Assembly (NCBI GenBank): GCA_013397795.1
Contig: VZTJ01004015.1
Location: 248,001-312,000 of the forward strand
Length of the DNA: 64,000 nt
DNA from: Orthonyx spaldingii
Lineage: Eukaryota > Chordata > Aves > Passeriformes > Orthonychidae
Reading direction: 5' to 3'
Notes under the pieces: generated by a model
Database searches by the model: none
What the model was told of the DNA's origin: nothing
Seen by the model: the letters and a program-made list of their open reading frames with translations, nothing else
Shown: piece by piece, positions 1 through 10,280 of the stretch
How positions within the stretch are numbered: position 1 is the first letter of the stretch
How the letters are laid out: every line of letters starts with the position of its first letter
Program-made: the position numbers and the translations under genes

Positions 1-2839
1 GCTCTTTGCCCCACCATGGTAACTGCTACATTCAGCTCAGTGCCCTTCTTCTTCCTTGTTCCAAAATGGACACTTGTGCTGCCCATGGACTTCACAGGGA
101 TAAAAGATGTGATAAATCTGTGGGGGTTAAACTTCTTGTCCTTTCTCGGTAAGAGCTGGTCATTGAAACTGCACTCATTAAACTCCCAGGTACGGACTGC
201 ATTGTATGATGCAGTTTCAGTGCAGAGCTACATTTGCTCTGAAATATCTAATAAACTGTTACATTTCTTTCTCTGTAATAGAATAATGGACTCCTTGAAA
301 ATTACCAACTTAGTCCTGGTAGTTTTCTATTTAAAAAGGAGAAGAAAAATTTTACTCCCATTACCACAGAAACAAAGCTAACCAAAGAGGAAAATCTGCA
401 TGATATGGCACTGTGTGCTTTTAGCACCTCTCATCCTTAGCTCTAAAATGAACTCTAAAATGCTAGTGGTGTAATTAAAATAGACATTTTTATTGAGATT
501 ACATACTCCTTCTTTTTACAGTGCTATGATATTTTAATGTATGATAGTCTTAAGTCCTGAATGTACTAATGTACTACCTTCTGAAAAGCTGTTATGGCTA
601 TATTCACTCAAAGTCTCATTTGTACATGCATATATAAATATAAATATAAATAAAAATAAATATTCATATATATACTGTTTTCATGGCCTACTTCAGATAT
701 CTCTGTTAGCAAGAACCAGTCAGAGAAGAATAGGGACACACATTTTAAGAATGGTGTGTTTCAAATCTTCCTGCTTTAATTTAAATAAATTTCTTGAAAT
801 AAATTGAACTTTCAGGCAGAAGAGTGAGGAACCCCTGTTTATACTAGGTTAGAAATATGCAAGAATTCCAACATTCCCTTAAATTCACTTCTGCTCCAAT
901 GCTGTATTTACTTCATTCTAATCTTTCAAATTCAGCAGGAAAATAAGTATACAATTCTCTCCTATGTGTAGTCCAAAGAGTAACCATCCCAGGCGTTGCA
1001 TGGATACGTTTCCTGGCTGCTGCCATGAGAACTCCTGCTGTTTGTAGCCTGCTGGAAATTGTTTGCCTGGAGTTCCAGTTGTGACATCGGGGCATCTTCT
1101 GCCTACAAGTCCGTGTTTCACAGCACCAATAGCACTCCGCAACAGTGGTCTGTCAAATTACAGGGGGCATCACAGAAATTCTCTTTCCCTTTAGATTTTT
1201 TTACCTTCTGAACAAATGAATTTGTCACATGTGTCACTGAACATCCTGAAGAATAAAATCTTCCTGTTTTGGACAATATCTCTGCTAGAGAAAACCTTTG
1301 TCTTCAGGGTACAAGTCATAAACTGAGCATTTCTCAGTGTGATTTCAGCCTTGCTAGAATTTCTGTTGAAGGATGGAGGGCTGTTTTTACAATAAATACT
1401 GAAAAAGAAAAATACTAAGAATATAAGATATCCCATATGCAAAATTCTCTAAATTTGGATAAAGCTGAAAATGTTTATTTTTCAAGTGGACAATCTCATG
1501 GAGAAATAGCATAAAAATCCTAAAGAAAAGCAAAAATATGTGAAATTCAGTAGGAACATCATTGCTGTTCTAGAGTAAATACTACAAAACTGTACAAAAT
1601 GTGTTAGTGTACATGAAATTCAATGACATTTTCTCATGGGGGATCAATATATCATAGAGTCCTTGGGGTCTTCTTTACAGTTACAACTACAGACAACTTT
1701 CAGTTCAGATAAAGTGATGTCTCCTCTGTAACTGCTGCATCTCAGTTGCGTGTACTGCACGTGTAGGTTACCCACGTACACCTATGCTTCACACTGCTTT
1801 CTAACTTTGCCCAGTTTCGTGTGTACCAATCCATATTCATATTCATACGCTTGCAATTAGCCTGCTTGTTGGAGCCCTGAGAATAAAAATGTTAGTGCAT
1901 AAGGGGAAGTGAGGGAAAGGATGTACATTTGTCCTCTACTATACAATTAGCCTCTACTGTACAATTAAGGGCCCAAAACCAATCAATGGGCGTACCGCTG
2001 ACTGGATAAACACAGACTACTAAGCACAAAGAAACCTTGCTCTTTTTTTTCAGTATCTAACAATGACTGTAATAAAAAAGAAATAATAATTGTTTGTATT
2101 ACCCTCTAGAGAACATATATTGCAAGGCATAATATGAAGGGTGGGGTATAGGCTGGATATGTTTGTGAAGAGGGTTTAATTTAGAGTATAGCTGATCTAC
2201 TTGCAGTGGCAGACTTTAGAAGCAACTGTACTGCAGTGAAGGGAGTAATTCCAACACACACTCAAAATCAGGCCAGTCAGATTGCTTCTGTATTTCAAGT
2301 GAGGCTCAATTAAGTAGCTGTTTCAGATGTTTTTGAGGTGCTATTATCAACAAGCAGAAAGATAGTACCACTCCTTGGTACTAAGGCTCATTTTTGTCTG
2401 CATTTGGCTCCTTCATTGTTTTTCTATAGCCTAGAAAGCATTCAGTAAAGGAGAAGATGGAAGCAGAGACTGACATCCAGGCATGTTTTTTAAGAGCATC
2501 TTTAATAAGAGAGAGAACAAGTATTTCACTCTGTTCACTCAAGCAGAACAAGTTACGATATGTCACTAATGCAGAGTGCACGGGCACATGAACCCAAGCA
2601 TGCTTCCTGCTCTGCTGTCTGCTTTTATCTGGGTGCTGGATATTGCACAGAAACAAAAAGGACATGAGACATTTTATTTCAGTCTCTGCAGCTCCTCAGT
2701 GCAGGAGCGCCATAGATTTTTGGTTTTTCTGCTAGGAAAAAGATGATCTCCATACAATTGCACGTAGAGAATGCACGCAGCTTATTTATTCTTTCAGGTC
2801 AACAAATAGCGTAACCCTGGCGTTAAAAAAAACCCCTAG
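1..2839. other. Intergenic, no gene seen
   Basis: AT-rich unique-looking sequence. Apart from the simple repeat at 631-668 I see no exon, RNA gene or transposon. Short open frames are at chance level. Confidence 0.6.
631..668. repeat. (ATAAAT)n-like AT-rich simple repeat
   Basis: Four to five imperfect TAAATA units followed by TTCATATATATAC. Low-complexity DNA without further signal. Confidence 0.75.
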
Positions 2840-3260
2840 ACATGTTTCTATTTCCTTTGCCCGGCCAGCCGGTGCGGTGTCCCCCAGGAGCGTTGCGGCT
2901 CCGGCGCTGCTGCGCGGGGCTGGAGCCCTCTGCCGAGCGCTGCGCTCCGGGCACACCGCGCTCCCTCCGCTCCGCTCCGCTGCGCCGCCTGCTCCTGCCG
3001 GGCTCTGCTCCTGCCCTCTTCGTGTCTTTTCATGGTGCAAGAATATGTCATTAGTGTTTTTATCCAGATTCCCAACTGCTGGTCTGGGGGATGCGTGTGC
3101 AGGGCGGGATGATGGCGAGGGTGAGGAAAGGGGCAGCGCTGCCCCAAGCGCGATGTGCCCAGGCTGGGGCTGCAGGGAACGGGCACGGGCGGTGCTGGCA
3201 GGGCCTGCGACACAACGAGAGTCACACCACGGCCCACGTCCGCTCCTAGCCCTGCAGTCC
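2840..3260. promoter_or_regulatory. Orphan CpG island
   Basis: Seen: about 420 bp of GC-rich sequence with roughly 35-40 CpG dinucleotides by hand count, in otherwise AT-rich, CpG-poor DNA. Known: in vertebrates such unmethylated islands usually mark promoters. No recognisable protein is encoded on either strand: the overlapping open frames (for example 2848-3270 on the minus strand) are arginine-, alanine- and proline-rich translations of GC-rich DNA with no conserved domain. Inference: a promoter of an unannotated transcript, possibly a long non-coding RNA, or an alternative start of a neighbouring gene. It lies about 32 kb upstream of the PLPPR5 island. Confidence 0.65.
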
Positions 3261-6200
3261 GGGCAGCCAAACAGGAATGCTGCTATGGGAGATAGAAGTC
3301 TGTTGTCTTTTCAGCGTAATTGATTTATAAAAATCAATCAACAGTGATTTGCATTGCTCCTTGCTTAGCTGTGAGGGGCTGTCAGTCATGTGTGCATAAT
3401 CCTGTCTCAGTTGGCACCAGCAATTCCTGTTGGGATTTTCCATTGCATCGACACAGTGCATTCAGTAGTGACTGTGAATCAATCTTGCTCAGTCAAAAAA
3501 AAGCCTCAAATATTTGGCTTTTTTTTTTTTTCATTTTCCTCAGTAAGTTAATGTAATGTAGAAGTAGTTACATGCTATTAGAGCTTTTCACGTTTATGCC
3601 ATTATTCCTCTTACCCCTGGCAGCAGATATGTGTGGGCAGAGAGCCACCAAGAGCAGCCTCTCGCCATGTTGCCCATCGTCCCGGCTTTCCCCCATCCAG
3701 TGCTATGCTGGGCCCTGCCTTTTCCTTTCATTGCCTTTCTAAAATACTTTGGGCACCTTATTTTCCTTCAACACAAGCATTTAATTTCATTAAAAGCATG
3801 TAGGGTAGTTTGTTTACATAAATGTCTAATGCATATGGATACCTCCTAAAGAGTTGTTACTTTGTACCTGGTTCTATTAACGTTGATTTAACAGGCATAA
3901 CGAGTAAGTGATGTTGCTAAGGCTGGCAATAATTTTTAATATTTTTAATTACCTAAAATTATCTATCCTCTGGAAGAACTGAACCCAAGATTGAAATATG
4001 CAATGAAATGTTTTTTAATGCATTGGGGAATTGAATATATTATAAGAACTCACATAGATGAAATGCTGATTAGTATTTAGGAAGACTAATTATAGCTAAA
4101 GATTGCTCTGCAGAGCAGAGGTTGATATGCAGCCTTGCTGTGTCTTCAGAAATCTTAGAGTGCAGGACATAAATCAGACTTTACCTTTTTTGAAGTCTGG
4201 TACATGTGTATTTGTGCAGCTTACAAAATGTTTTTCATATTCAGTAAGTGAGAGATTGGTATGTAAATAAGGAACCAAAGCATCACACAGCTGTAGCAAA
4301 ACTGGATACAACTTCCCTGGAAAAATGGAGTCTGATTTCTAAGGGTGTTCATCTAACAGGATGAATCTGTGCAAAGCTTGCAGGATGTAAACAGTAATAT
4401 TTCTGCTGATGTCAAGGACTTCGTGAGCAGGGAATAAAGTGTACTGGAAGGCAATATGTAGGATTTTAAAAAAAAAAATCTATATTTGTATATTTTTTCC
4501 AAGTAGGTTTTTCTTCTAATGTACAGTTGCAAACTCACAAATGATGTTTGGATTTTGACAGAAGATACTTTCTGCAGTAGAGTTGTTCAATTCTATATAT
4601 GATGCATTTTCATACTGAACTTTACATACATTAGCATGCACTGTAGCACCAAGAATGTTTAAACCTTGGGGCATAAAATGATCAGCTACTCAGAATGGGA
4701 AGAAGTTCATCCTTCTACCAAACAACACATTATTGGAGTTAAATGTTTTCTGGAGCAACAGTGGTTGTTCAGAAAAGATATAAAGCTAGATAGGTCTTTG
4801 GTCTGTCCTTACATGGTGCTTTCAATGTTTCTAAATTGCTACTGACAGCTGAAATTGAAAGAAACGTTGTAAATGTTGATCCACACAATACTTACTTCCT
4901 TTACACAAAATGTTCCACTGAAGGCAGTTGGATAAATCTCCAAAGTATTAGGATTTGGTTCAGAATATTAGTTTTATAAAAGTGTAGAATACTAAATAGG
5001 TGTTCAGTAACATTTATCAGAAAAAATGGTAAAGCATATTTCATTCTCCAGCCACCAAGAATTCCCTTTCATAAAGCCTTTTTCTCTGAAAATAGAAAGG
5101 AAACAGCAAATCCAGTAAATACCTCAGTGACCAAAGCATTTCTGCTGAAGTCCCTGATTTATATTGATAATAGTGCTAGATGGTTATAATGCCCTTCTAC
5201 CTAACATAGTCTCTCACTCCAAGCCAGACACTCAGAATGGGATCTAATAAGGCAGTTTAAAGAGGAACAGCTTAAAGTGCTTACTGAAATATTTTTTTCC
5301 TAACTAAAGTAACAGTCAATAAAGTGAGCCAAAATAGGCCAAATGGACATGCCCCTTCTGGTCAGGATATTGTTTTTGTATAGTGAGTAGGATAACCAAA
5401 CCAGACGTATCATTTCTATTGTCTTAGAATATAACACTTCCCAGATTATGACAGGTAAAGTGAGAATTTTATTTGTGTCTCAGATGAGTGTTAAAACAAC
5501 TGTTTTCCTAAGAATTATTATTAAAAATTTCATTAGAAACCAGACCAAGGTTTTATGGGTGACTTCCTCTAAGCAGCTGTATCACACATCAATTTTTCTC
5601 TAAGCTGCAGAGGCACACAGTACCATTCCTGTCCCACAGAGCAGTTATCTGCCCACTCCTCTCCCATCCTCCTGCCATACTCAAACAAGCTCTATTGATT
5701 TTGTACCGGATTCATCCACTATAATCATGCTTAGGGCATTCTTCCTATTGGATGGGACCAAATTAGGGAAACATATGCATCTTGGTATTGACATGGGTCT
5801 CTGGGCAGCCTATTGGCTGTTGCACATCATCCCAATGATGACTGAGTTCTTAATGGAAGATTAACATGTGGCCTTTGGCCTATGTGATGAGAGAACAAAG
5901 CAGTTTGTATGCCCAGAGCTGAGACCTCCGAGAAACAGATGTACCTTTGTCATGGTCCAGGTACAGAAGGAAACAAAAGGTATTGGGAACAAGAAGAGAC
6001 GCAGGTATAGATAACAGCAGTGGATGGAAGCAAAAGGACATAGCTACTAACTTCTTTTTCAAATTTACAGTTATGTAGCTATAGCTAAAAGATCTTGATC
6101 TTCTGTGTGAAGTCTTTCTCGAGCCACATCTCTTAGCCTTGGTTTCCTGGGAAAAGGCTTTCAATAATGAAATTGAGGTGTGCTGAGTATGTGTAAAATA

Positions 6201-6763
6201 CAGGAATATAGGGTTCTAAAACAAGTGTCATTTCTTGCAGTAATGCCTATTTGGAAAGTATGGCTGTAAAATTTTACAGAATTTGTTTTTAACTTCCTCT
6301 TGCCCAGCCCCTCCCCCAGGATACTTCTACAATACCATGGTCCAACATGTTGGAAAGGAGACAGCCTTGACAACGTATTTTATTATCTAGTGATGACAAT
6401 GCAATTTTTTTTTCTACTAGAGATATTTCCTAATATGTGTCACTGGTGGTGTACCATTCATAAAATCCAAACACAAATGGGTCTTCTTATAGGAATTATA
6501 ACCTTCAATTTCCTACTAACTTTCTATTACCTATCTTCTCTGAGGTTTCTTTTATGTACATTAGAAATACTTAGAAAAACTCATTATTCTTGGAAATTGT
6601 CAATTACATATTTGTGTATCTTTGGGTAATTTGAAGAAAGTAATTATTCAAACTGAAATGGAGAGACATCTTGGTAGAGATTGACTGGTGAGAAAGTAGT
6701 GAGAAACCAGCCAGTGTAAGACCACCCAGAGACAGGCTCACGTGGTGGACCTGAGCTCTCAGC
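3261..6763. other. Intergenic, no gene seen
   Basis: Unique-looking AT-rich sequence between the orphan CpG island and the retroviral element. A T-run lies near 3518-3530. No supported feature. Confidence 0.6.
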
Positions 6764-6769
6764 AGTGCT

Positions 6770-7017
6770 TGTGGGAATCGTAACCTTAACATAGATGGGT
6801 TTCAGCTGTGTGGCTCTACCCAAAGGAGCTTCAGCTGTGACCCTGAGTGGGCGAGCTGAGCTAACCAATCATGGTGTGGGGAGGAGGTTCTGTATGGTAT
6901 AAAAGGCTGTGTTTTAAGAGGTTGAAGGCAGAGTGTGGTCATGAAGCAGTTGGAACTGCTGTTGCTGAGGTGTGCCTTGGAAATATCCCTGGTGCTGGTT
7001 GCAAGAGTGCTGCAACA
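6770..7017 (+). repeat. 5' LTR of the compact endogenous retrovirus
   Basis: 248 bp, TG...CA ends. It holds a CCAAT box at 6865-6869 and a TATA box (TATAAAA) at 6898-6904, about 30 bp apart, in the order and spacing expected for a U3 promoter. Transcription would begin roughly 25-30 bp after the TATA box. No clear AATAAA is visible. Its partner is the repeat at 7639-7873. Confidence 0.87.
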
Positions 7018-7019
7018 AA

Positions 7020-7037
7020 TGGTGCCGCGTGTGAGGG
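7020..7037 (+). other. Primer binding site candidate of the retroviral element
   Basis: TGGTGCCGCGTGTGAGGG begins two bases after the end of the 5' LTR, the canonical place. The first eight bases, TGGTGCCG, complement a tRNA 3' end of CGGCACCA, as in tRNA-His; matching beyond that is weaker, so the primer assignment is tentative. Confidence 0.6.
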
Positions 7038-7133
7038 AGAGATTGCGGAAGAAAGCAGTTGTGAGTCCACCACTAATGGATGACCCTGTTGTAGAGGGTC
7101 TGGCACTGCGGGGGAGAGCAGCCAGTGGTGGAG

Positions 7134-7333
7134 CCCAGCCAAGCAAAGAAGGCAGAAAGAGCCTAAGGGCTCAGAAGGTCTGCAAAAGCAGGAAGGACAC
7201 CTGTTCACAGGTGAGCAACTGGGAAACAAAAAGCCTAGCCTAGCAAAAAAGGCAGGGAGAGCCTAAACGGTCTGGATGGTCTGCAAAAGCAGAAAGGGAC
7301 ACCTTGACCTCAAGGTGAGCGGCTGGGGGCCAA
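7134..7333 (+). repeat. About 100-bp imperfect tandem duplication inside the retroviral element
   Basis: Two adjacent copies with a period of 100 bp (for example AGCAAAGAAGGCAG at 7142 and AGCAAAAAAGGCAG at 7242), both containing GGTCTGCAAAAGCAG and ending near GGTGAGC. The copies have diverged noticeably. Confidence 0.8.
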
Positions 7334-7475
7334 AATATCAGCAGAAGAAGAATCTATTTTTGAACACTCTATTACAAATGCTACTAAAGAGGCAGTGGCA
7401 GTGTAGAAGTGGCTGTGCTGGAGTGAGTGGCAATTACTTGTGCAAGTTTCCAAGAGTTGTTTGTTATAACTTGTT

Positions 7476-7595
7476 AAGAATATGAAGTTATAAGACTCTT
7501 AACAGTGTGTATTGTATAGTCTGAAAGAATTAGCAAAGATTATGGAGCTGTAAAAATCTTAACAGTATGTATTGTATAGTTTAAAAGGAATTAAG
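7476..7595 (+). repeat. 60-bp tandem duplication inside the retroviral element
   Basis: Copies at 7476-7535 and 7536-7595 share CTTAACAGT(G/A)TGTATTGTATAGT and differ at several sites. This lies in the AT-rich half of the interior, just upstream of the polypurine tract. Confidence 0.82.
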
Positions 7596-7622
7596 TGGAA
7601 ACAGCATAAAATAGTTGTAATT

Positions 7623-7637
7623 GAGAAAAGGGGGGAA
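7623..7637 (+). other. Polypurine tract of the retroviral element
   Basis: GAGAAAAGGGGGGAA, fifteen purines ending one base before the 3' LTR. This is where plus-strand DNA synthesis starts in reverse transcription of LTR elements. Confidence 0.8.
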
Positions 7638-7638
7638 T

Positions 7639-7873
7639 TGTGGGAATCATAACCTTAACCTAGATGGGTTTCAGCTGTGTGGCCTCGACGTAAAAGAGCT
7701 GCAGCTGTGACCCTGAGTGAAGAGCTAAGCCAACCGATCACGGTGCGGGGAGGAGCATGTGCTGTATGGTTTAAAAGGCTGAAGGCAGAGGTTGATGATG
7801 AAGCAGTTGAAATTGCTATTGCTGAGGCCTGCCTTGAAAATATCCCTGGTGTGGTTGCAAGAGTACTGCGACA
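7639..7873 (+). repeat. 3' LTR of the compact endogenous retrovirus
   Basis: 235 bp, collinear with the 5' LTR at 6770-7017. The CCAAT position reads CCGAT, and about 15 bp covering the TATA region of the 5' copy is absent, leaving TTTAAAA at 7770-7776. Ends in CGACA, directly followed by AGTACT, the right half of the target duplication. Shorter than the 5' copy mainly because of that indel. Confidence 0.87.
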
Positions 7874-8859
7874 AGTACTTATTCCCTGCCTTTTTTAACC
7901 CATCATGCCCATTGCTAACTGCTGTGTACTCTGCAAAACTTTTCTGATGTGCCAGGAGATCAGTCCATTGTCACTTAAAGTCTCATTTTGAACAACTTGG
8001 AAATCTGTTTTAAAATTCACTATATCTATAAGTAACAGGCAGGTTTTCAAGAAGCTGAAGCTAGCACTTCACTAACTAGTAAGTTTGGATGGACAGCAAT
8101 GTAAACAATTCCAAAGACTATTTTTAAAATGTATGAATTACATCTCAAGAAATCATATCACCAAGTATTTGAAATTAGGCACAAAAGTATGCAAAGTGAT
8201 ATACCCAAAGTAAAGCCACAAACTTTTTCAGAAAATAGCAGTAGCTTGAGATGTTTCTTTCTGCACATTAAGGTCTAAAGTCCAATTAAATTCAAGAGCA
8301 AAAGCAATGTCATTAGTCCTTTCTTTCTAAGTATGACAAAAAGAAATAAAAAAATGCCCTTATCAGGAACCATTAAGTTCTCTTCCAGAATCTTTCAAAT
8401 ATCACAATTCAAGTTGTCCTTCAAATGTCAGTGTCAGATTTCAGTGTGAGGTAGTCACTGCCTGTTCTATTATTACTACTGCCCTACCTTGATAAAAATC
8501 TATTCATAATCCATTCTTTTTAAAGATGTGCAGCAAGATGTTAATTTGTCTTTCCATTTATCTCTTGTACTGTTTTTATTGCAATAGCATCTGGGCCTGA
8601 GGAACAGGCACTATATTATTGCTAGTTAAAACCAGAAAAAATTTGTGACTGTGACAATGGGGTGCATTTGCACTCTTTTTTGCTCTATGGTGTTTAACAT
8701 CTATTCATTTTGTTTAGGAAAGTTACCTGGAAGCCTAGTAGAAATATAAATCATAGCTGTAGCTAAACTGAAGATGGATCATGGCTATATCCATAGTCAA
8801 AAACTTTTTAGAAGGGCAGTTTCCAATACAGTTTGTGCAATATTTTGAGCTGTAATGCT

Positions 8860-10280
8860 TAATTGTGTAGAAGTCATTTTAGGCTGCATCCCTCTTTGCC
8901 CACACACTTGTTCTTCCAGAGTATGCTAAAGCTTTCAGTGGTTCATCCAAATGAATGTCATTGCACATTTTCAAGTACTGCCATTGTCCCAGTAGTCTTT
9001 GTTAGCTGCCTACAAGCCTTGTATTTTCTAGTAAGTGCCTTGAGGTAAGAACACTTACATGGACATTTTCTGATCTCCCAACAAAGACCCAACAGGCAGG
9101 TGTGGTGATTACACGATTTTGACACTACTCACTGAAACTGCTTTTACACACTGGTTCGGCCCACCTAGGTTCTGCTTCATCCACAGTAGCCCTTCTTATT
9201 TCTCTAGAATCTGTCATGTCTTTAACTGTGAAATGTCATTTCACTTTATTTAGATTTATATCCCTTTTCTGGCTAGCAAGTTCTTTTTGCTGCTAGTGTT
9301 CTCATCACAACTGCTATTTCAACAAGCTTTCCCTCTAGAGGTTCTTTTCCTTAATGCAGATACTTTTCAGGTGTTGCTTACTATTGGGGTTTTTTAAACT
9401 ACTTTATCTTAAAAGTCTGATTTTTAGCAGCTATGTCACTGACTAATTTGATGATACTACTTAATATCTTTTGTGTCTGCTTACAATCCCTTCCTTAAAA
9501 TGTCTCTCATCAGAAAAAAAAGTCCTCTATTGAGTGGCCAAGCAACCTAAACTCTTCCTTCTATGATTAGACATTGAATCATCTTGAAGCTTATTTAATC
9601 CTGTATTTCATACATGTTCCTTCTCCTGGGTCTGGAAAAATTCCATTGAAGACCAGAGAAGGCAGTCTTTCCCAGCTGGCAGCTCTTTGATCCTATTCCT
9701 GATGAAACTTTGCAGTGACATTTATCAGCATGAAGTAGGATTAATGAATGTTTCTGTTCTCCCATGATAACATGAGTAGCTCAGGACAAATATTCTTGCT
9801 CCTGCTACACCATCTTTGCTTTCATCCATATCAGCTTTGATGACTTGCTCATAGACTCTTCAATGAAAATCCTCGATCATTCATACGTACTTGGTTTTCG
9901 TGTTGTAAATCTGCTTCTCCCATTATTCTCTGTCTGCTATTTCTTTATCCCTTATTTTTGTCCATTGCTCATCTGTTATGATTTTCTGCATAATGCAATT
10001 CATTGTCCTCATGCTCCTGCTTATTTTCATTGCCGCTTCCTCTCTTATGGAACTAGCTGCTCTTCTTTCCCTCTTGGTGTGCCTGCCAGTTCCTGCATTT
10101 TATTTCTCCACCTTAATAGTACAGTTAGCTGTCATTTCTCTTGCCTTGTGTTCATCGCATGAATGGCCACTTTTCTGTGTCTCTGTGTTTCAGAGCATCA
10201 TTTTCTTCAGGCATCTACAGTTCTTGAATCTTCCATGATGTGTTATCATTTCTCCTCCTTCATGTCCTTAAATCTCCTTT
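8860..10280. other. Pyrimidine-rich strand-asymmetric region
   Basis: Over about 1.4 kb the + strand is rich in T and C, with repeated CTTC, TTCC and TTTCT words. Open frames at 9845-10162 and 9978-10238 are hydrophobic only because of this bias. It may be an old decayed repeat; I could not assign a family. Confidence 0.5.

Larger units (their letters stand above)
6770..7873 (+). mobile_element. Compact endogenous retrovirus / non-autonomous LTR element
   Basis: Seen: two direct repeats, 6770-7017 and 7639-7873, both starting TGTGGGAATC and ending in CA, enclose a 621-bp interior. A primer-binding-site-like sequence starts 2 bp after the left LTR, and a polypurine tract lies next to the right LTR. 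The flanks AGTGCT (6764-6769) and AGTACT (7874-7879) form a 6-bp target duplication with one transition. The interior has no gag, pro, pol or env that I can recognise and is partly made of tandem duplications. Hand alignment gives very roughly 10-15% substitution between the LTRs plus indels, so the insertion is old. A 6-bp duplication fits class II (alpha/beta-like) avian elements. I do not recognise the family. It may be a non-autonomous element moved by a larger relative, or an internally deleted provirus. Confidence 0.88.

Noticed and set aside
2848..3323. Open frames of 140 (minus) and 148 (plus) codons in the orphan CpG island
   Set aside because: Both strands and several frames are open together because GC-rich DNA has few stops. 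No domain or plausible splice pattern was seen.
6935..7243. 102-codon frame starting in the 5' LTR and entering the retroviral interior
   Set aside because: It starts inside the LTR, crosses the primer binding site, ends in tandem duplications and resembles no gag protein.
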